Numbered from the stretch's first letter, positions 1 to 10,433 are shown. The stretch: 64,000 nt of DNA from an uncultured Bacillota bacterium (GCA_949283975.1 CASDUK010000002.1:166666-230665); one strand, 5' to 3'. Notes: generated by a model from the sequence alone, not told the origin. Program-made: numbers and translations.

Positions 1-133
1 CAACCCCTTCTCCAACAACAACAATGTTTGCCTCGGCACTAACAGAAAAACTGTTTCTAAACGGAAGAGAAACAGAAAGTGAAAGAGCAACCAAAAGCAC
101 AACCATGCAAAAAACTTTTAAACTTTTGTTCAT
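1..133 (-). CDS. Secreted protein, N-terminal part only (runs off the window)
   Basis: The ATG at 133 follows an AAGGAGG Shine-Dalgarno at 138-144. The 44 visible codons are a typical signal peptide: Met-Asn-Lys-Ser-Leu-Lys, a hydrophobic core (VFCMVVLLVALSLSVSL), then a probable cleavage site near SVSAEA. The mature protein begins with a Val-rich stretch and leaves the window on the left. Function cannot be judged from this fragment; it is most likely an exported or surface protein like several others nearby. Confidence 0.75.
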   Translation of the reverse strand, partial: MNKSLKVFCMVVLLVALSLSVSLPFRNSFSVSAEANIVVVGEGV

Positions 134-193
134 ATGTCCTCCTTAAAAAATAATCTTTGCAAAAAGAGTTTTTTTTATTAAATTTTATTTTAT

Positions 194-216
194 TTCGACA
201 AAAGTCGAATTTTTTC
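194..216. terminator. Possible hairpin terminator
   Basis: A perfect 6-bp stem (TTCGAC, AAAA loop, GTCGAA) is followed by six T on the plus strand and a T-poor run on the minus strand. It lies just past the deacetylase stop codon and before the upstream start of the secreted-protein gene. The better T tract faces plus, although both neighbours are on minus, so the direction is uncertain. Confidence 0.4.
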
Positions 217-224
217 CTATTTTT

Positions 225-1325
225 TTAATAGTTTTCCTTAAAATTAAATGAAACCTGCCTGTTTGAGTCGTAAACAGCTTTTGTGTTAAAAAATTTTTCA
301 TATTCAGCCTCGCAGTTTCTAAGCGCCTTTCCGTCCAATGGATGGCGATATAGATATGTTGCTTGGTCTTTCATTTCGCTTGGTGTTAATTTGTTCCCGG
401 TGCAAAGAAAAACCCTAAATCCGTTAGACTTCAAAAATTCATTGTTTGAAGTTCCACATTTGTGCGCCCCGCCGGGATAGCAATAGATTTCCGTTTCTCC
501 AACATAACTTCCAATTTCATTTTTCCATTTTTCAACGTCTTTGCAAAAGCTTTCATAACTTGAAAAAAGCGTGTTGATATGGCCATAACTGTGAGAGGCG
601 AAGCGATAACCTTTTTCTTTTAAAAAAGTTATCAAGTTTTTTAACCCCTCCTCTTCTCTTTCCAGCTCTTCGCCTGAAAGATAGGTGTCTGAAAAAACTC
701 TATAGCCAAACGCCCCGTTATAACCTGTTACACAAAGCGTTGCCCGCGCATTGTTATAACTAAAATCTGGGTGTTCTTCAAGAAACCCTTCCAAAATTGT
801 CAGACAATCCCTTTCTTGTGTGTATTGCTCTTCTTCAACGGAAGTAAAGTCATAAAGCTTTCCGTTTTTAACAACAATTTTCTCAACAATTCCCCTGTTT
901 TTTGTGTCATATGTCATGTCGTCAAAACTTAAAACAAAAGGCTTTTTACCTTCAAAATCCAAGCCTTCTTTTCCAACAAGCTTGCCATCAACCTCCTCAT
1001 AAACATCATATATATCCACAAGAATAAAATTATTTTCATAAAGTGCGGTCAATATGTTTTTAAATTCAGTGCAAGTTAAGTGGTCGCGGTCGAAACTGTT
1101 TCTAAGGCTGTTTTTAGTTGAAAAGGCCTTCTCAGGGCTGTAGATAAGTTCGTGAGTGAAAAAATGTTGAATTTCAAGGTTTGGTTGCTCTTCTTGAACA
1201 ATTTCTTCGCCCTCCTCCGCAAAAATTTTGCCATAATTTATGTTAGAATTTCTAAAAATGAAAAAACCATTCAAAATTGAAATTATAAAAACGCTGCAAA
1301 GAAAAAACAGAACAAACTTTTTCAT
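225..1325 (-). CDS. Polysaccharide deacetylase (NodB fold), membrane-anchored or secreted
   Basis: This 366-aa protein is a carbohydrate esterase family 4 (NodB) enzyme, expected to remove acetyl groups from cell-wall or extracellular polysaccharide. An N-terminal hydrophobic segment (residues about 4-24) is a signal peptide or membrane anchor. Motif 1 is SFDD near residue 132, with the catalytic Asp and metal Asp. Motif 2 is HSYGH (the metal His pair) near residue 245. Motif 3 is YPGG near residue 283. About 110 residues with a GYNGAFGYR stretch separate motifs 1 and 2, a longer insert than in classical PdaA. No clear Shine-Dalgarno precedes the ATG at 1325. The exact substrate is unknown. 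Confidence 0.85.
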   Translation of the reverse strand: MKKFVLFFLCSVFIISILNGFFIFRNSNINYGKIFAEEGEEIVQEEQPNLEIQHFFTHELIYSPEKAFSTKNSLRNSFDRDHLTCTEFKNILTALYENNFILVDIYDVYEEVDGKLVGKEGLDFEGKKPFVLSFDDMTYDTKNRGIVEKIVVKNGKLYDFTSVEEEQYTQERDCLTILEGFLEEHPDFSYNNARATLCVTGYNGAFGYRVFSDTYLSGEELEREEEGLKNLITFLKEKGYRFASHSYGHINTLFSSYESFCKDVEKWKNEIGSYVGETEIYCYPGGAHKCGTSNNEFLKSNGFRVFLCTGNKLTPSEMKDQATYLYRHPLDGKALRNCEAEYEKFFNTKAVYDSNRQVSFNFKENY

Positions 1326-1380
1326 GCAATTAATTTGCGCGTTAATGTGAAAAATATTACAAATTTCATGCCAAATCTAA

Positions 1381-1409
1381 TTGACAAAGAAGGTTCAATG
1401 TGTTAAAAT
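1381..1409 (+). promoter_or_regulatory. Sigma-A promoter of tRNA-Ser
   Basis: A consensus -35 TTGACA (1381-1386) and a -10 TAAAAT (1404-1409) are separated by exactly 17 nt. They lie 15 nt before the mature tRNA-Ser 5' end. Confidence 0.85.
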
Positions 1410-1424
1410 TCATTTTGCAATTGT

Positions 1425-1515
1425 GGAGAAGTACCCAAGAGGTCGAAGGGGCTCCCCTGCTAAGGGAGTAGGCTTGTAAAAGGGCGCGAGGGTTCAAATC
1501 CCTCCTTCTCCGCCA
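1425..1515 (+). tRNA. tRNA-Ser(GCT)
   Basis: The acceptor stem GGAGAAG (1425-1431) pairs with CTTCTCC (1505-1511); the discriminator is G and CCA is encoded. The anticodon loop CTGCTAA gives anticodon GCT, reading AGC/AGU. A long variable arm (about 1470-1488) is the mark of a class II tRNA such as serine. The T arm has GGTTCAAATCC. It is a single gene with its own promoter and terminator. Confidence 0.97.
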
Positions 1516-1526
1516 TTAATTCTTTT

Positions 1527-1560
1527 AACGTACCAAATGATCTTTGGTACGTTTTTTATT
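1527..1560 (+). terminator. Rho-independent terminator after tRNA-Ser
   Basis: An 11-bp perfect stem (AACGTACCAAA / TTTGGTACGTT) with a 5-nt loop is followed by a T-rich run. Confidence 0.9.
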
Positions 1561-1691
1561 TTTAAAATCAATGTTTATGATCCAATTAAAGAATTTTAAA
1601 AATAGATAAAGTTAATTTAAACTAAAAGAAACTAAAAAATCTTTTCTCCTTACCCATGTTTCAAATTACTTTAATGAAACAACTAGCACCT

Positions 1692-1716
1692 AAAAAAAGA
1701 GGTTCCCCTCTTTTTT
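1692..1716 (-). terminator. Terminator of the 10433-1715 surface-protein operon
   Basis: On the minus strand the hairpin AAAAAAGAGG-GGAA-CCTCTTTTTTT overlaps the TAA stop at 1715-1717. It is nearly symmetrical, so it could also stop plus-strand transcripts coming past tRNA-Ser. Confidence 0.85.
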
Positions 1717-4141
1717 ATACAGTTGTTATATTTATTATTATATTCATTATATAATTTTCATCACCCTTTACTGTTATAGAATAATTCCCTTCAATTGCAG
1801 ATATAGGTTCTCCATTTACCAAGACTTCTATATTATACTGCTCTTCGCTATCTATTAATGACAAAGAAATTACTGCTTGTTCGTTATAATTACAATCGTA
1901 TACAAAATATTGACCAAATTTATATACATTTTCATTATTTACTTTTAATGTTGATAAAAGTGATTTGTCATTAACTTCAAATTTTAAAGCCACTTTAGTT
2001 AACGTTTCAACTAAAGTTAATTTTTCAATATATTTAAAATCATTATTAACTTTTGGGGTAATATTATAAGTCAAAGTTGTTCCAGAAATAGAATTTTCAA
2101 TTTTATAATTAGTTTCATTAATTGTTTCAATTGTTACTTGATTAAGATATCCTTCGTTTTGGTTAAAATTGAGTTGAATAGTTTGATAATCTTTACTGTA
2201 TATTGTCAGCATATTATCTTCGAAAACTACTTTGGAAGGATCATTAGCATTTGTTATTGTAATACCTTGATCAACTGTAATAACTTTAGGATTAACCGTA
2301 AACTGATCATTTTCTATCCCTTTATAAGAAATCAAGTAATTTGTTTTTATAATATTATCTATAAATTCTATAGTTTTTAAAGTATTGTTATTCACGCAAT
2401 CAAACTGATAATTGCCATTCGTATAAGTATTCCCGTCGATTGTTAATTTTTCCTGGTCATTAACAAGACCATTTATAGCTAAATTATTGTCATATACATT
2501 GCTACCCGTATATGTCAAAGTAAGTGGTGCTTGATTTATAGTCATTTCCAAATTCAAATAGTCAATTTTGTTATTATCTACATAGTATCTTGTAGAATGT
2601 AAGAAAATTCCACTTTCAATATCAGGGTGATCTAATGAGCAAGTTGCTTTTTGCCCACCATTAGTAATAGTAGAATTTACATTATTTGTATAACTAACAG
2701 TAAATCCATCAGTAATAATTTGGTCGTTAACCTTAAAAATCGCACCATAAGCAAATCCATTATAAATTACTTCACTGTATTGAAATCCAAAACTTGCATT
2801 TTCTATTTTAGTTCCATCAAGGATTGTAATGGTGTCAAGTCCTTTATCTCTTGAAGTATCAAATTTTCCTAGAGAAACACTACTGCTTAATTGAAGATAA
2901 GTATCGTAAGTAGTCCCCATCTCTGCCTGACTTATTGAATAAATAAAGTCAGTATCATTTGCATTATTTTTTGTTATAATGACATTCCCTTCACTGCTTG
3001 GATCAAAACTAAATGTATAACCTTCAGGTATAACAGAAACGCCTGTGTCTTCTATTATCAAATTTTCTTCACTGAAAGAAACATGTGAATAGACATTTTT
3101 AATTGTATAATTAGCGTGAGGATTAGTATTCCCTATTCTACCAATAAAATAAGTATGATGCCAATTAGATCCTCCAATATCTTTTTCATATATAATTTGA
3201 TTAGTGACCCCGCCACCAACACCATTATAAATGACTCCATCTATGTTAATAGCGTGGTTTGTATCATTTGTAGACTCTGTAGACATATCTGCAACTATTA
3301 TACCATATATACAATTCCCATTGGTATATGTATTGCTATTATAAATTTCCAAATAGCCCCATCTCTCCAACGTAACATCCTTTATCTGAGGAGTTCCATT
3401 GCCATTTTTATATGCATCAGATGCAATCAATCCAACTCTCATATAATTATCGCCATTTTGATCCGCATCGATAATTATTGTAGAATTTTGTGTTTGCTTT
3501 ACTGTAACATTTTTAATTAACGTAGAGCCATCTAATCTACCCGATAAAATTCCAAAATGATTTGATGTTCTGTAAATATCTGGCGTTGTAAGATCTTCAT
3601 TAAAATATGAAAAATTTTTATCCACAATAATAGAACAATTTTCCACTACCCCGTTTTCTATTTTTGCAGAAACTATTCCAGAAAATATTCCTTCATTGTT
3701 TCTTCCAGCATCCCTATCTATTGTTATTTTTAAATTATTTACTAATTCAAAATTTGTGTTTTTTAATGTTCCATATATTGTTGAGACCAATAATGCATAA
3801 TAAGATCTATTATCTTCATTTTCTCCTACTCTAGAATCTGTATTTGAGAAAAATATTGTATTGTTTTTCCCATCTAATATAGATCCTTGACTAATACTTG
3901 TCGCGGAAGGAGCTACACCTCCCCAATTTAATGTAATATTTGTCATTAAAATGGCATTAGGATTATTTGTTTGAACATTATTTGAGTTTTGTAACCAATC
4001 TTTTAGTTGTTGCTCTGTAGAAATTTGGTATTCTCCTTCGGCAGTAGAGCTGATTGTAATAATCGGCATCAAAGCAAAAAACAAGAAAACAACAAGAACA
4101 TAAATTACATTGAAATGTTTTACATTATTTTTTATTTTCAT
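1715..4141 (-). CDS. Secreted surface protein, beta-helix-like with MBG-type domain
   Basis: This 808-aa exported protein has no catalytic motif I recognise. The start chosen is the second of two tandem ATG codons (4141), six nt after GGAGG; the first ATG would be too close. Residues about 10-30 form a signal peptide with likely cleavage near STAEG. Next comes a Gln-Leu segment (YQISTEQQLKDWL) typical of cell-surface beta-helix proteins, with many short T/N/G-rich strands to about residue 390. A later part (APLTLTYTG...AINGLVNDQE) resembles the MBG family of bacterial surface domains. There is no LPXTG or C-terminal membrane segment, so the protein is probably released or bound non-covalently. 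It lies 13 nt after the PI-PLC gene stop and is co-transcribed with it. Confidence 0.75.
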   Translation of the reverse strand: MKIKNNVKHFNVIYVLVVFLFFALMPIITISSTAEGEYQISTEQQLKDWLQNSNNVQTNNPNAILMTNITLNWGGVAPSATSISQGSILDGKNNTIFFSNTDSRVGENEDNRSYYALLVSTIYGTLKNTNFELVNNLKITIDRDAGRNNEGIFSGIVSAKIENGVVENCSIIVDKNFSYFNEDLTTPDIYRTSNHFGILSGRLDGSTLIKNVTVKQTQNSTIIIDADQNGDNYMRVGLIASDAYKNGNGTPQIKDVTLERWGYLEIYNSNTYTNGNCIYGIIVADMSTESTNDTNHAINIDGVIYNGVGGGVTNQIIYEKDIGGSNWHHTYFIGRIGNTNPHANYTIKNVYSHVSFSEENLIIEDTGVSVIPEGYTFSFDPSSEGNVIITKNNANDTDFIYSISQAEMGTTYDTYLQLSSSVSLGKFDTSRDKGLDTITILDGTKIENASFGFQYSEVIYNGFAYGAIFKVNDQIITDGFTVSYTNNVNSTITNGGQKATCSLDHPDIESGIFLHSTRYYVDNNKIDYLNLEMTINQAPLTLTYTGSNVYDNNLAINGLVNDQEKLTIDGNTYTNGNYQFDCVNNNTLKTIEFIDNIIKTNYLISYKGIENDQFTVNPKVITVDQGITITNANDPSKVVFEDNMLTIYSKDYQTIQLNFNQNEGYLNQVTIETINETNYKIENSISGTTLTYNITPKVNNDFKYIEKLTLVETLTKVALKFEVNDKSLLSTLKVNNENVYKFGQYFVYDCNYNEQAVISLSLIDSEEQYNIEVLVNGEPISAIEGNYSITVKGDENYIMNIIINITTV

Positions 4142-4154
4142 CATCTTCCTCCTT

Positions 4155-7100
4155 TTAAGCCGTCGCCCAGCTGTCGACAGTATCAAAATCTATTAAAAGT
4201 TTAAATCTTTCAAGCTCGGTCTCTTTGATTTGATTTTTATAGACATTTAAAAATATAATACTTTGAATACTGCTTTGTGCGCTGTCAACCCCGCTTAGAT
4301 CATCTACAACAAAGTCTCGCATTATTACATTGACTTTGGCAAGATTGGTAGGATCATTTTTTAAGTTTCTAAAAAATTTGTTTGCATCATTTCGAATAGA
4401 CTTTTCCCTCTCAACAAGATTTTTTTCTGCTCCTAAAACTTCACTTCCGCTTTCGGCCGTCAGCTGCGTTTGAAGAACGAATACTTTGTTATATTGATCT
4501 TCCGTGAAATTATTGAAATAGCTTGGCCAGATTGCAATCAAGTCGCTAGCGCTAGATCTGTGAGTGTCGCCATCATATTCGCTTCGAAGATTTTCTGTTC
4601 TTTTATACATCCAATCATAACCATCAAAGTTTGGTGCTGGAGCCCCTCTTAATTCCGAACTATCATCTTGTGCAATTACAATAAAGTTTACACCCCACTG
4701 CCTAAGTTGTCCCATAGTCAAACTAGAATAATTTGTGGCTTTATCTTTTGTAAGCATTTTACCAGATAAACTTTCTTCGATCATTGGCACAACTTGACTT
4801 TCAAAATCATTCCAAAGATGCTGAAAATCAAGAATAATTATTTCACTAGGATTTTCATTTACAAATCTCAACATATCACTTAACACTGTTTCAAATTCTA
4901 TTCCTGTGCCGTTTGTGCTATCTATAGGATCTCCAGAATTGGCATGAATGCAACGAACGGTTCCATTGTACTTTGCTACTCTCATATCAAAATATCTCAC
5001 ACCGCCTGTAAGTTGGTCGTAAAATCCACTGCTTTGAGTGTGCAAATCAGTGGCTGATATGCTCATAGTTCCTGCATCATGAGAACCTGGCATAACTACA
5101 TCTACAAATAATGTTTCGTCACTTATATAACTCATCCAGTTTTGATAAACACCTGTTTTAAATGCACTTGCTTCAATTATAATCGTTGGTTGGTTATCTT
5201 GTAACACCCATTCACTGTTCCAATAAATTTCATTTTGAGAAATACTTAATTCACTCCAGCCATTCGGTTTATTGGAAAACTCGGTGTAAACAATTAATGC
5301 AGAATTTAAAGAATAATCGTTTAGAATAGTTACATTGTCTGGTATAATAATGTTTTGAATATTGGTGTTTGATTTTGTCAAAGATCTAGCATACATATTA
5401 TTTTGTGTACCAAAAGCATAGTTTTCAATCTCATTTACAAAACTTGGCACAGAAAATGTATTTGCTGTTTTTCCATTTGCATATAGCAAAAGCTTTGTCA
5501 AGTTTTTATTGTAAAGATCCCCTTCATATGAAGCGTAATTTAAATTATCTTCACTAACACTATAATTTTCAATATAACAATTTTCAAATGCTCCGTTTTC
5601 TATAGATACTACACTTGAAGGTATATATACTGATGTCAATCCTGTATTTGCAAATGCGTTAGTTCCAATTATAATGACTTTCTCTCCTATATTGAACGAA
5701 CTTAATGAACTGCAACCTTCGAAAGCACTTTCTGGTATTGAATATATTTGATCAAGCCCAATAATATTAGTAAGCAAAGCATCATTTGCAAAAGCTGCTG
5801 CCCCAATGTATTCTATTTCACCATTAAATGTAATTATAGTAACATCATTCATATTAGAAAAGCCATTTTCTGCAACTTCTGATACATTTGCTTTGCCATT
5901 TTCTAATGTTGTATAAGTTGATGGGACTATAATGTTGGTTTCAGTTGTTGAACCTTTATCTACAATATAATAGCCATCCAAACTACTATAAACAAAATTT
6001 AGACCTGCAGAAAAGTTTTCTTCATCATATAAAGCATAAAATTCTATATTTGATGCGCCAATCGTAGATGGAACTTCTTGGTTCCAACCTGTAAAATTAT
6101 AATTTATACCTAAAACATTATCACTTGCTCTAATTACATTAGTAGGTGCGACAATATTACTTCCGTAATCGACAGTTTCTTTTTTTAAAATGTCTCCACC
6201 TTCATATCTGTAAAAAGTATAAGTATATTGATTTATTTGCCATTTTGCTGTGTAATTAAGATCTCCCGTAGTACCTTTTAAAACTGTAACTAAAACTTCA
6301 GGCTGCCCTACACCATCTTTTGACCAGCCAAGGAAGTTGTATCCTTCTTTTGTTGGAGTTGGTAAGACAAAATTTTCATCTTCTATTGTATATGTTGATT
6401 TATAATCTCCTGAAATTTGACCACCATCAAGATTTAAATCAATATTGTAGGATATTGCTACCCAGCGAGCACACAAAGTTATATTTGTAGTAATTAATGT
6501 CATTTCATTAATTTGTTCGCCACCACTCAATTGCGTAAACCAGCCAACAAAATCATATCCTTCAAAGGTTGGAATTGGAAGCGTCCCTATTTTACTGCCA
6601 TATTCTTTAGTTATATTCTCTACTTCACTTCCTCCATTACTATTGAAAGTAACAGTATAAATATTCCTAGTTTCTATAAATTGTGCTGTGTATGTAGTAT
6701 CTTCAGTTGCTACAACAATTTTAGGGTTCCAATCAGAGAAAGTATAAGTAAATTCCTGTGTTTTATCTTTTGTTGGAGTCTCTCCAGTATAAGTTGGTTT
6801 TTGTCCATGGGTTACTTCGGTTTGCAATAAAGGTGTTCCATCATAATTATTCCATGTTATTGTGTATGTATTTAATACTACACCTTCGACAGTAACAATT
6901 TGATTTTCAGCAATGTTTAAAATGGTATAATAGCCTTCTTCAATTGAAATTTCATTGTTATTTGACTTAACTACAACATTACTTTGAGTGTATCCTTCAA
7001 TGAGGTTTAGTTTAAATTTAAAAGATTGTCCATGATTCACCTGATTGCCAAAACTCTCAATAGTGTAACCTTCTCCAGAAGGGAGAGTGACTGTATATAC

Positions 7101-10100
7101 GTTAATTTCTTCACTATAAGATATTGTTACATCTTCGTTAACAACAACAGAATAAGGAGACTCTTGCTCTTCATCGTTAACTTTAAAACTTGTTTTATGA
7201 TATCCTTCCGTTTCTTGATAAGAAATATTTAAAGTTTTGCCATATTCAACTTTATCACCGCTATTAATTTCTTGCTCATCTACCATAACTGTAACATTTT
7301 TATTATTAAAAATGATTGTATAACTTCTTAATATCGGAGTGTAAGTCGCCTTATATGTTGCATTTTCTGTCGCTACAACAACTTCCGGCTCCCAACCTGC
7401 AAATTCATAATCATATTGTGCAGTTGATTGTTTTGTTGGTGTCCCATCATATGTTGGAAGAGTTCCGTATTCCACATTTTCATCTCGCTTTAACTCTTCC
7501 CCGTCTTCATTTTGCCAAATTATTGTAAATTTTTTTATTTCCCAATTTGCTAAATATTCGCGATCTCCAGTCGATCCTGTTTGTATTGTGACATTTTTAA
7601 CAATTCCATCAAGCCCTGTTCCGCTCCATCCTACAAAATCATATCCTTCTCTTGTTGGTTCTTCTAAAATAATATCTTCACTTTCTACGGTATAGTTAAT
7701 TGTCCTACTTCCAACCAAAGTTCCTTCAGCTGGATCAAGTGTTATTGTATAATTAATTATTTTAAAAGTAGCATAAACTGTTAAATTCCCTGCTGGCATT
7801 ATAAAAGTATTGTCTATAATTTCAATTTCTTCGCTATCATCTTGCAATATATAATATAATCTATCCAATTCATAACCTAAATTAGGTTTAGGAGTAATAT
7901 TTATTTCTTCGCCCAAATTTGCACCTAACAAAGATATTTCTATATCTCCATTAGTCATTTCAGATTTAGCTATTGTGTAGTCAACTTTTTTAAATTCTGC
8001 AAATATCGTAATATTGCTTGCCGGCATTATAAAAGAACCATCACTAATAATTATCTCATCATCACTATCTTGAAGTTTATAATAAATCCTAACCAAAGTA
8101 TATCCAACATTTGGCTGTGTAGTAACAGTAATTAAATCATTGATATTGGCAATATTTTTAGAGATATTAACTGTCCCATTAACTTCTTCGCTTTTTGAAA
8201 TTGTGTAGTCGATTTTTTCGAACACAACATAAATTGTAACATCATTTGCAGGCATATTAAATTTATTATCTTGAATTAAAATTTCTTCTCCTTCATTATT
8301 AACAAGATAATAAATTTTATCTAATTCATATCCCTGATTAGGTATAGGCGTTACTAATATTTCATCACCAATTATACCTGAAGATTGAGAGATATTAAAC
8401 GTACCATTTTCTATTTCCGCTTTTAAAATGTCGTAATTAATCGCTCTAAATGTTGCATAAACTGTAACATCATTTGCAGGCATATTAAATGAATTTTCAT
8501 TTATTATTATTTCATCCCCTTCATTATTTTCTTTATAATAAATTTTATCTAATTCGTAACCTTCATTAGGAATAATTGAAATGGTTACTAAAGAATTAAA
8601 TTGAGCACTTGGGACAATTTCTAAATTTCCATTTAATATCTCACCTTTAGTTATCGAGTATGTATTTATTGTCCAATTAGCAATATACTCTTTATTCCCT
8701 ATTGTTCCTTTTTCTATAACAATTTTTTCTTGCGGAACTTCAATTTCGTCGCTACTCCATCCTAAAAACGAATAACCTTCCTTAGTTGGTTTATTTAAAG
8801 TAAAGGTTTCACTTTCAACAGTATAATTAATGTTTTCTTCTCCTTCAATCATACCATCATTTAAAATTAAATTTATTGTATATATAATAGGTCTATAGTT
8901 GACATAAATAGTAATATTTCCAATTGGCATTATAAATTTGCTGTTTTCTACAATGTTTTTTTCTTCACTACCTTCAATTAAATAATATACTTCTTCCAAC
9001 TCATAACCAGGATTAGGTAAAAATGATATTGATATGTTTTCTCCAAAACTTGCACTATTTTTTGAAACAGTAAAATCACCATTTAAAACTTGATTTTTTG
9101 AAATATTATAAATTGATTTAACAAACTCAACATATATTATCACATTTTTCGCTGGCATATTAAATTTGTTGTCTTTTATTTCTATTTCCTCATCTTGACC
9201 TTCAGCTTTGTAATAAATTTTTGATATTTCAAACCCCAAACCAGGATTAATTGTGATTAAAATTTCATCACCAACATTTGCAGTTTCTTTTGATAAATTG
9301 ATACTGCCTTCTCCTGTAATTGATTGTTGAATGTTGTAATTAATTAATTGATATACTGCATTAAATGTTGTGTTCGATGATATTTGATAAGGGAATGTAA
9401 CTGATTCACCATTAACTTCCCAACCTGTAATTAGATAGCCTTCTTTTGTATAATCAGGTTTTTCAATAACTTTATCTTCTTCTATTTGATATTCATCTAA
9501 AGTTTCACTATTTAAAATAAACTTTATATTAAACATCCCATTTTTATAAATTACAATGTCATAAACTTTTGTAATAGAATTGTCTTCAAAGAAAACTTTT
9601 AAATAATAATGATTTTCACCTGCATTTATTGTTACATTTGTTTTATCAAGCTTTGTTGATAAATTTTCATCGGCAAAGATTTCAAAAATACCTTCTTTAT
9701 CATTTATCTTTACAATTTTAGTAAAATCTATATAGGTTGTATCAGCAGAAACATTAGCAAAATACATATCTTCAATTTTTTCAAAGTTCTCAATAGAAAT
9801 TGAAGTATCCACAATTCTAATGGTGAAATTTATATTTAAAGATTTGTAATTAGGCTTACTTATAATTGCTTCAATAATATAAGTACCCGGTTCAATTAAA
9901 GAATAACTGGCTTGATTTTCAATAATACCCTCAATGTTATAAGAAACAGAAGCTCCTTCTGGTAAATTTGTGACAGGGAAAAACCATCCTTTAGTATTGA
10001 ATTCTACAATTTGGTCAGAATAAACTAAATTATCAATTTCACTTGGAGAAAATTCTGCCTCAACTATTGTTATGTAAAAAGCTTTAGAAAAATTTTCATA

Positions 10101-10433
10101 AGTTAGAGTAATTTGGTGATTTTCTCCTACAATATTAAATTTCTCTTTATCCTCCTGTGAAATATATGTATCGTTGAGAGTTATTTCTTTTTCACTATCA
10201 TCATCATAAAAAACATAAACTTTAGCATTTAAATAATTTTCATTGTACTTAAATACATTTTGCTCTAGTTTTAAATCAGATATTTTAACTTCATCCTTAA
10301 TTAATAAAAGTGGCAATGCTATTGCAATTCCGATAAGTACAAGTAAAAGTAACAATAATATTAATAACAATGTTTTTTTCTTTTTATGTGATGATTTAGG
10401 TTGATCTTCGTTTATATTTTCAACATTTTCCAT
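4155..10433 (-). CDS. Giant membrane-anchored surface protein: InlB-type repeats, BspA-like LRRs and C-terminal PI-PLC X domain
   Basis: This 2,092-aa protein starts at the ATG at 10433, five codons inside the longest frame and just after GGGAGGGAG. Residues about 22-50 (KKKK then a Leu-rich helix) form an uncleaved type II anchor. Six tandem repeats of about 75 aa, each ending in the pattern MPA-N-x-T-x-YAxF, fill about residues 360-900, mixed with InlB/Listeria-Bacteroides repeats (GY-F-GW...ANW) that continue to about 1,480. BspA-like leucine-rich repeats (AFEGCSSL, SIENGAFENC) span about 1,519-1,625. The last 330 residues are a PI-specific phospholipase C X domain: PGSHDAGT (catalytic His-Asp, about 1,781), FDMR (Arg, about 1,816), then CIHAN (second His) and NPSEIIILDF. 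The expected reaction is cleavage of phosphatidylinositol or a GPI-like lipid outside the cell. Substrate and role are inferred. Confidence 0.82.
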   Translation of the reverse strand: MENVENINEDQPKSSHKKKKTLLLILLLLLLVLIGIAIALPLLLIKDEVKISDLKLEQNVFKYNENYLNAKVYVFYDDDSEKEITLNDTYISQEDKEKFNIVGENHQITLTYENFSKAFYITIVEAEFSPSEIDNLVYSDQIVEFNTKGWFFPVTNLPEGASVSYNIEGIIENQASYSLIEPGTYIIEAIISKPNYKSLNINFTIRIVDTSISIENFEKIEDMYFANVSADTTYIDFTKIVKINDKEGIFEIFADENLSTKLDKTNVTINAGENHYYLKVFFEDNSITKVYDIVIYKNGMFNIKFILNSETLDEYQIEEDKVIEKPDYTKEGYLITGWEVNGESVTFPYQISSNTTFNAVYQLINYNIQQSITGEGSINLSKETANVGDEILITINPGLGFEISKIYYKAEGQDEEIEIKDNKFNMPAKNVIIYVEFVKSIYNISKNQVLNGDFTVSKNSASFGENISISFLPNPGYELEEVYYLIEGSEEKNIVENSKFIMPIGNITIYVNYRPIIYTINLILNDGMIEGEENINYTVESETFTLNKPTKEGYSFLGWSSDEIEVPQEKIVIEKGTIGNKEYIANWTINTYSITKGEILNGNLEIVPSAQFNSLVTISIIPNEGYELDKIYYKENNEGDEIIINENSFNMPANDVTVYATFRAINYDILKAEIENGTFNISQSSGIIGDEILVTPIPNQGYELDKIYYLVNNEGEEILIQDNKFNMPANDVTIYVVFEKIDYTISKSEEVNGTVNISKNIANINDLITVTTQPNVGYTLVRIYYKLQDSDDEIIISDGSFIMPASNITIFAEFKKVDYTIAKSEMTNGDIEISLLGANLGEEINITPKPNLGYELDRLYYILQDDSEEIEIIDNTFIMPAGNLTVYATFKIINYTITLDPAEGTLVGSRTINYTVESEDIILEEPTREGYDFVGWSGTGLDGIVKNVTIQTGSTGDREYLANWEIKKFTIIWQNEDGEELKRDENVEYGTLPTYDGTPTKQSTAQYDYEFAGWEPEVVVATENATYKATYTPILRSYTIIFNNKNVTVMVDEQEINSGDKVEYGKTLNISYQETEGYHKTSFKVNDEEQESPYSVVVNEDVTISYSEEINVYTVTLPSGEGYTIESFGNQVNHGQSFKFKLNLIEGYTQSNVVVKSNNNEISIEEGYYTILNIAENQIVTVEGVVLNTYTITWNNYDGTPLLQTEVTHGQKPTYTGETPTKDKTQEFTYTFSDWNPKIVVATEDTTYTAQFIETRNIYTVTFNSNGGSEVENITKEYGSKIGTLPIPTFEGYDFVGWFTQLSGGEQINEMTLITTNITLCARWVAISYNIDLNLDGGQISGDYKSTYTIEDENFVLPTPTKEGYNFLGWSKDGVGQPEVLVTVLKGTTGDLNYTAKWQINQYTYTFYRYEGGDILKKETVDYGSNIVAPTNVIRASDNVLGINYNFTGWNQEVPSTIGASNIEFYALYDEENFSAGLNFVYSSLDGYYIVDKGSTTETNIIVPSTYTTLENGKANVSEVAENGFSNMNDVTIITFNGEIEYIGAAAFANDALLTNIIGLDQIYSIPESAFEGCSSLSSFNIGEKVIIIGTNAFANTGLTSVYIPSSVVSIENGAFENCYIENYSVSEDNLNYASYEGDLYNKNLTKLLLYANGKTANTFSVPSFVNEIENYAFGTQNNMYARSLTKSNTNIQNIIIPDNVTILNDYSLNSALIVYTEFSNKPNGWSELSISQNEIYWNSEWVLQDNQPTIIIEASAFKTGVYQNWMSYISDETLFVDVVMPGSHDAGTMSISATDLHTQSSGFYDQLTGGVRYFDMRVAKYNGTVRCIHANSGDPIDSTNGTGIEFETVLSDMLRFVNENPSEIIILDFQHLWNDFESQVVPMIEESLSGKMLTKDKATNYSSLTMGQLRQWGVNFIVIAQDDSSELRGAPAPNFDGYDWMYKRTENLRSEYDGDTHRSSASDLIAIWPSYFNNFTEDQYNKVFVLQTQLTAESGSEVLGAEKNLVEREKSIRNDANKFFRNLKNDPTNLAKVNVIMRDFVVDDLSGVDSAQSSIQSIIFLNVYKNQIKETELERFKLLIDFDTVDSWATA

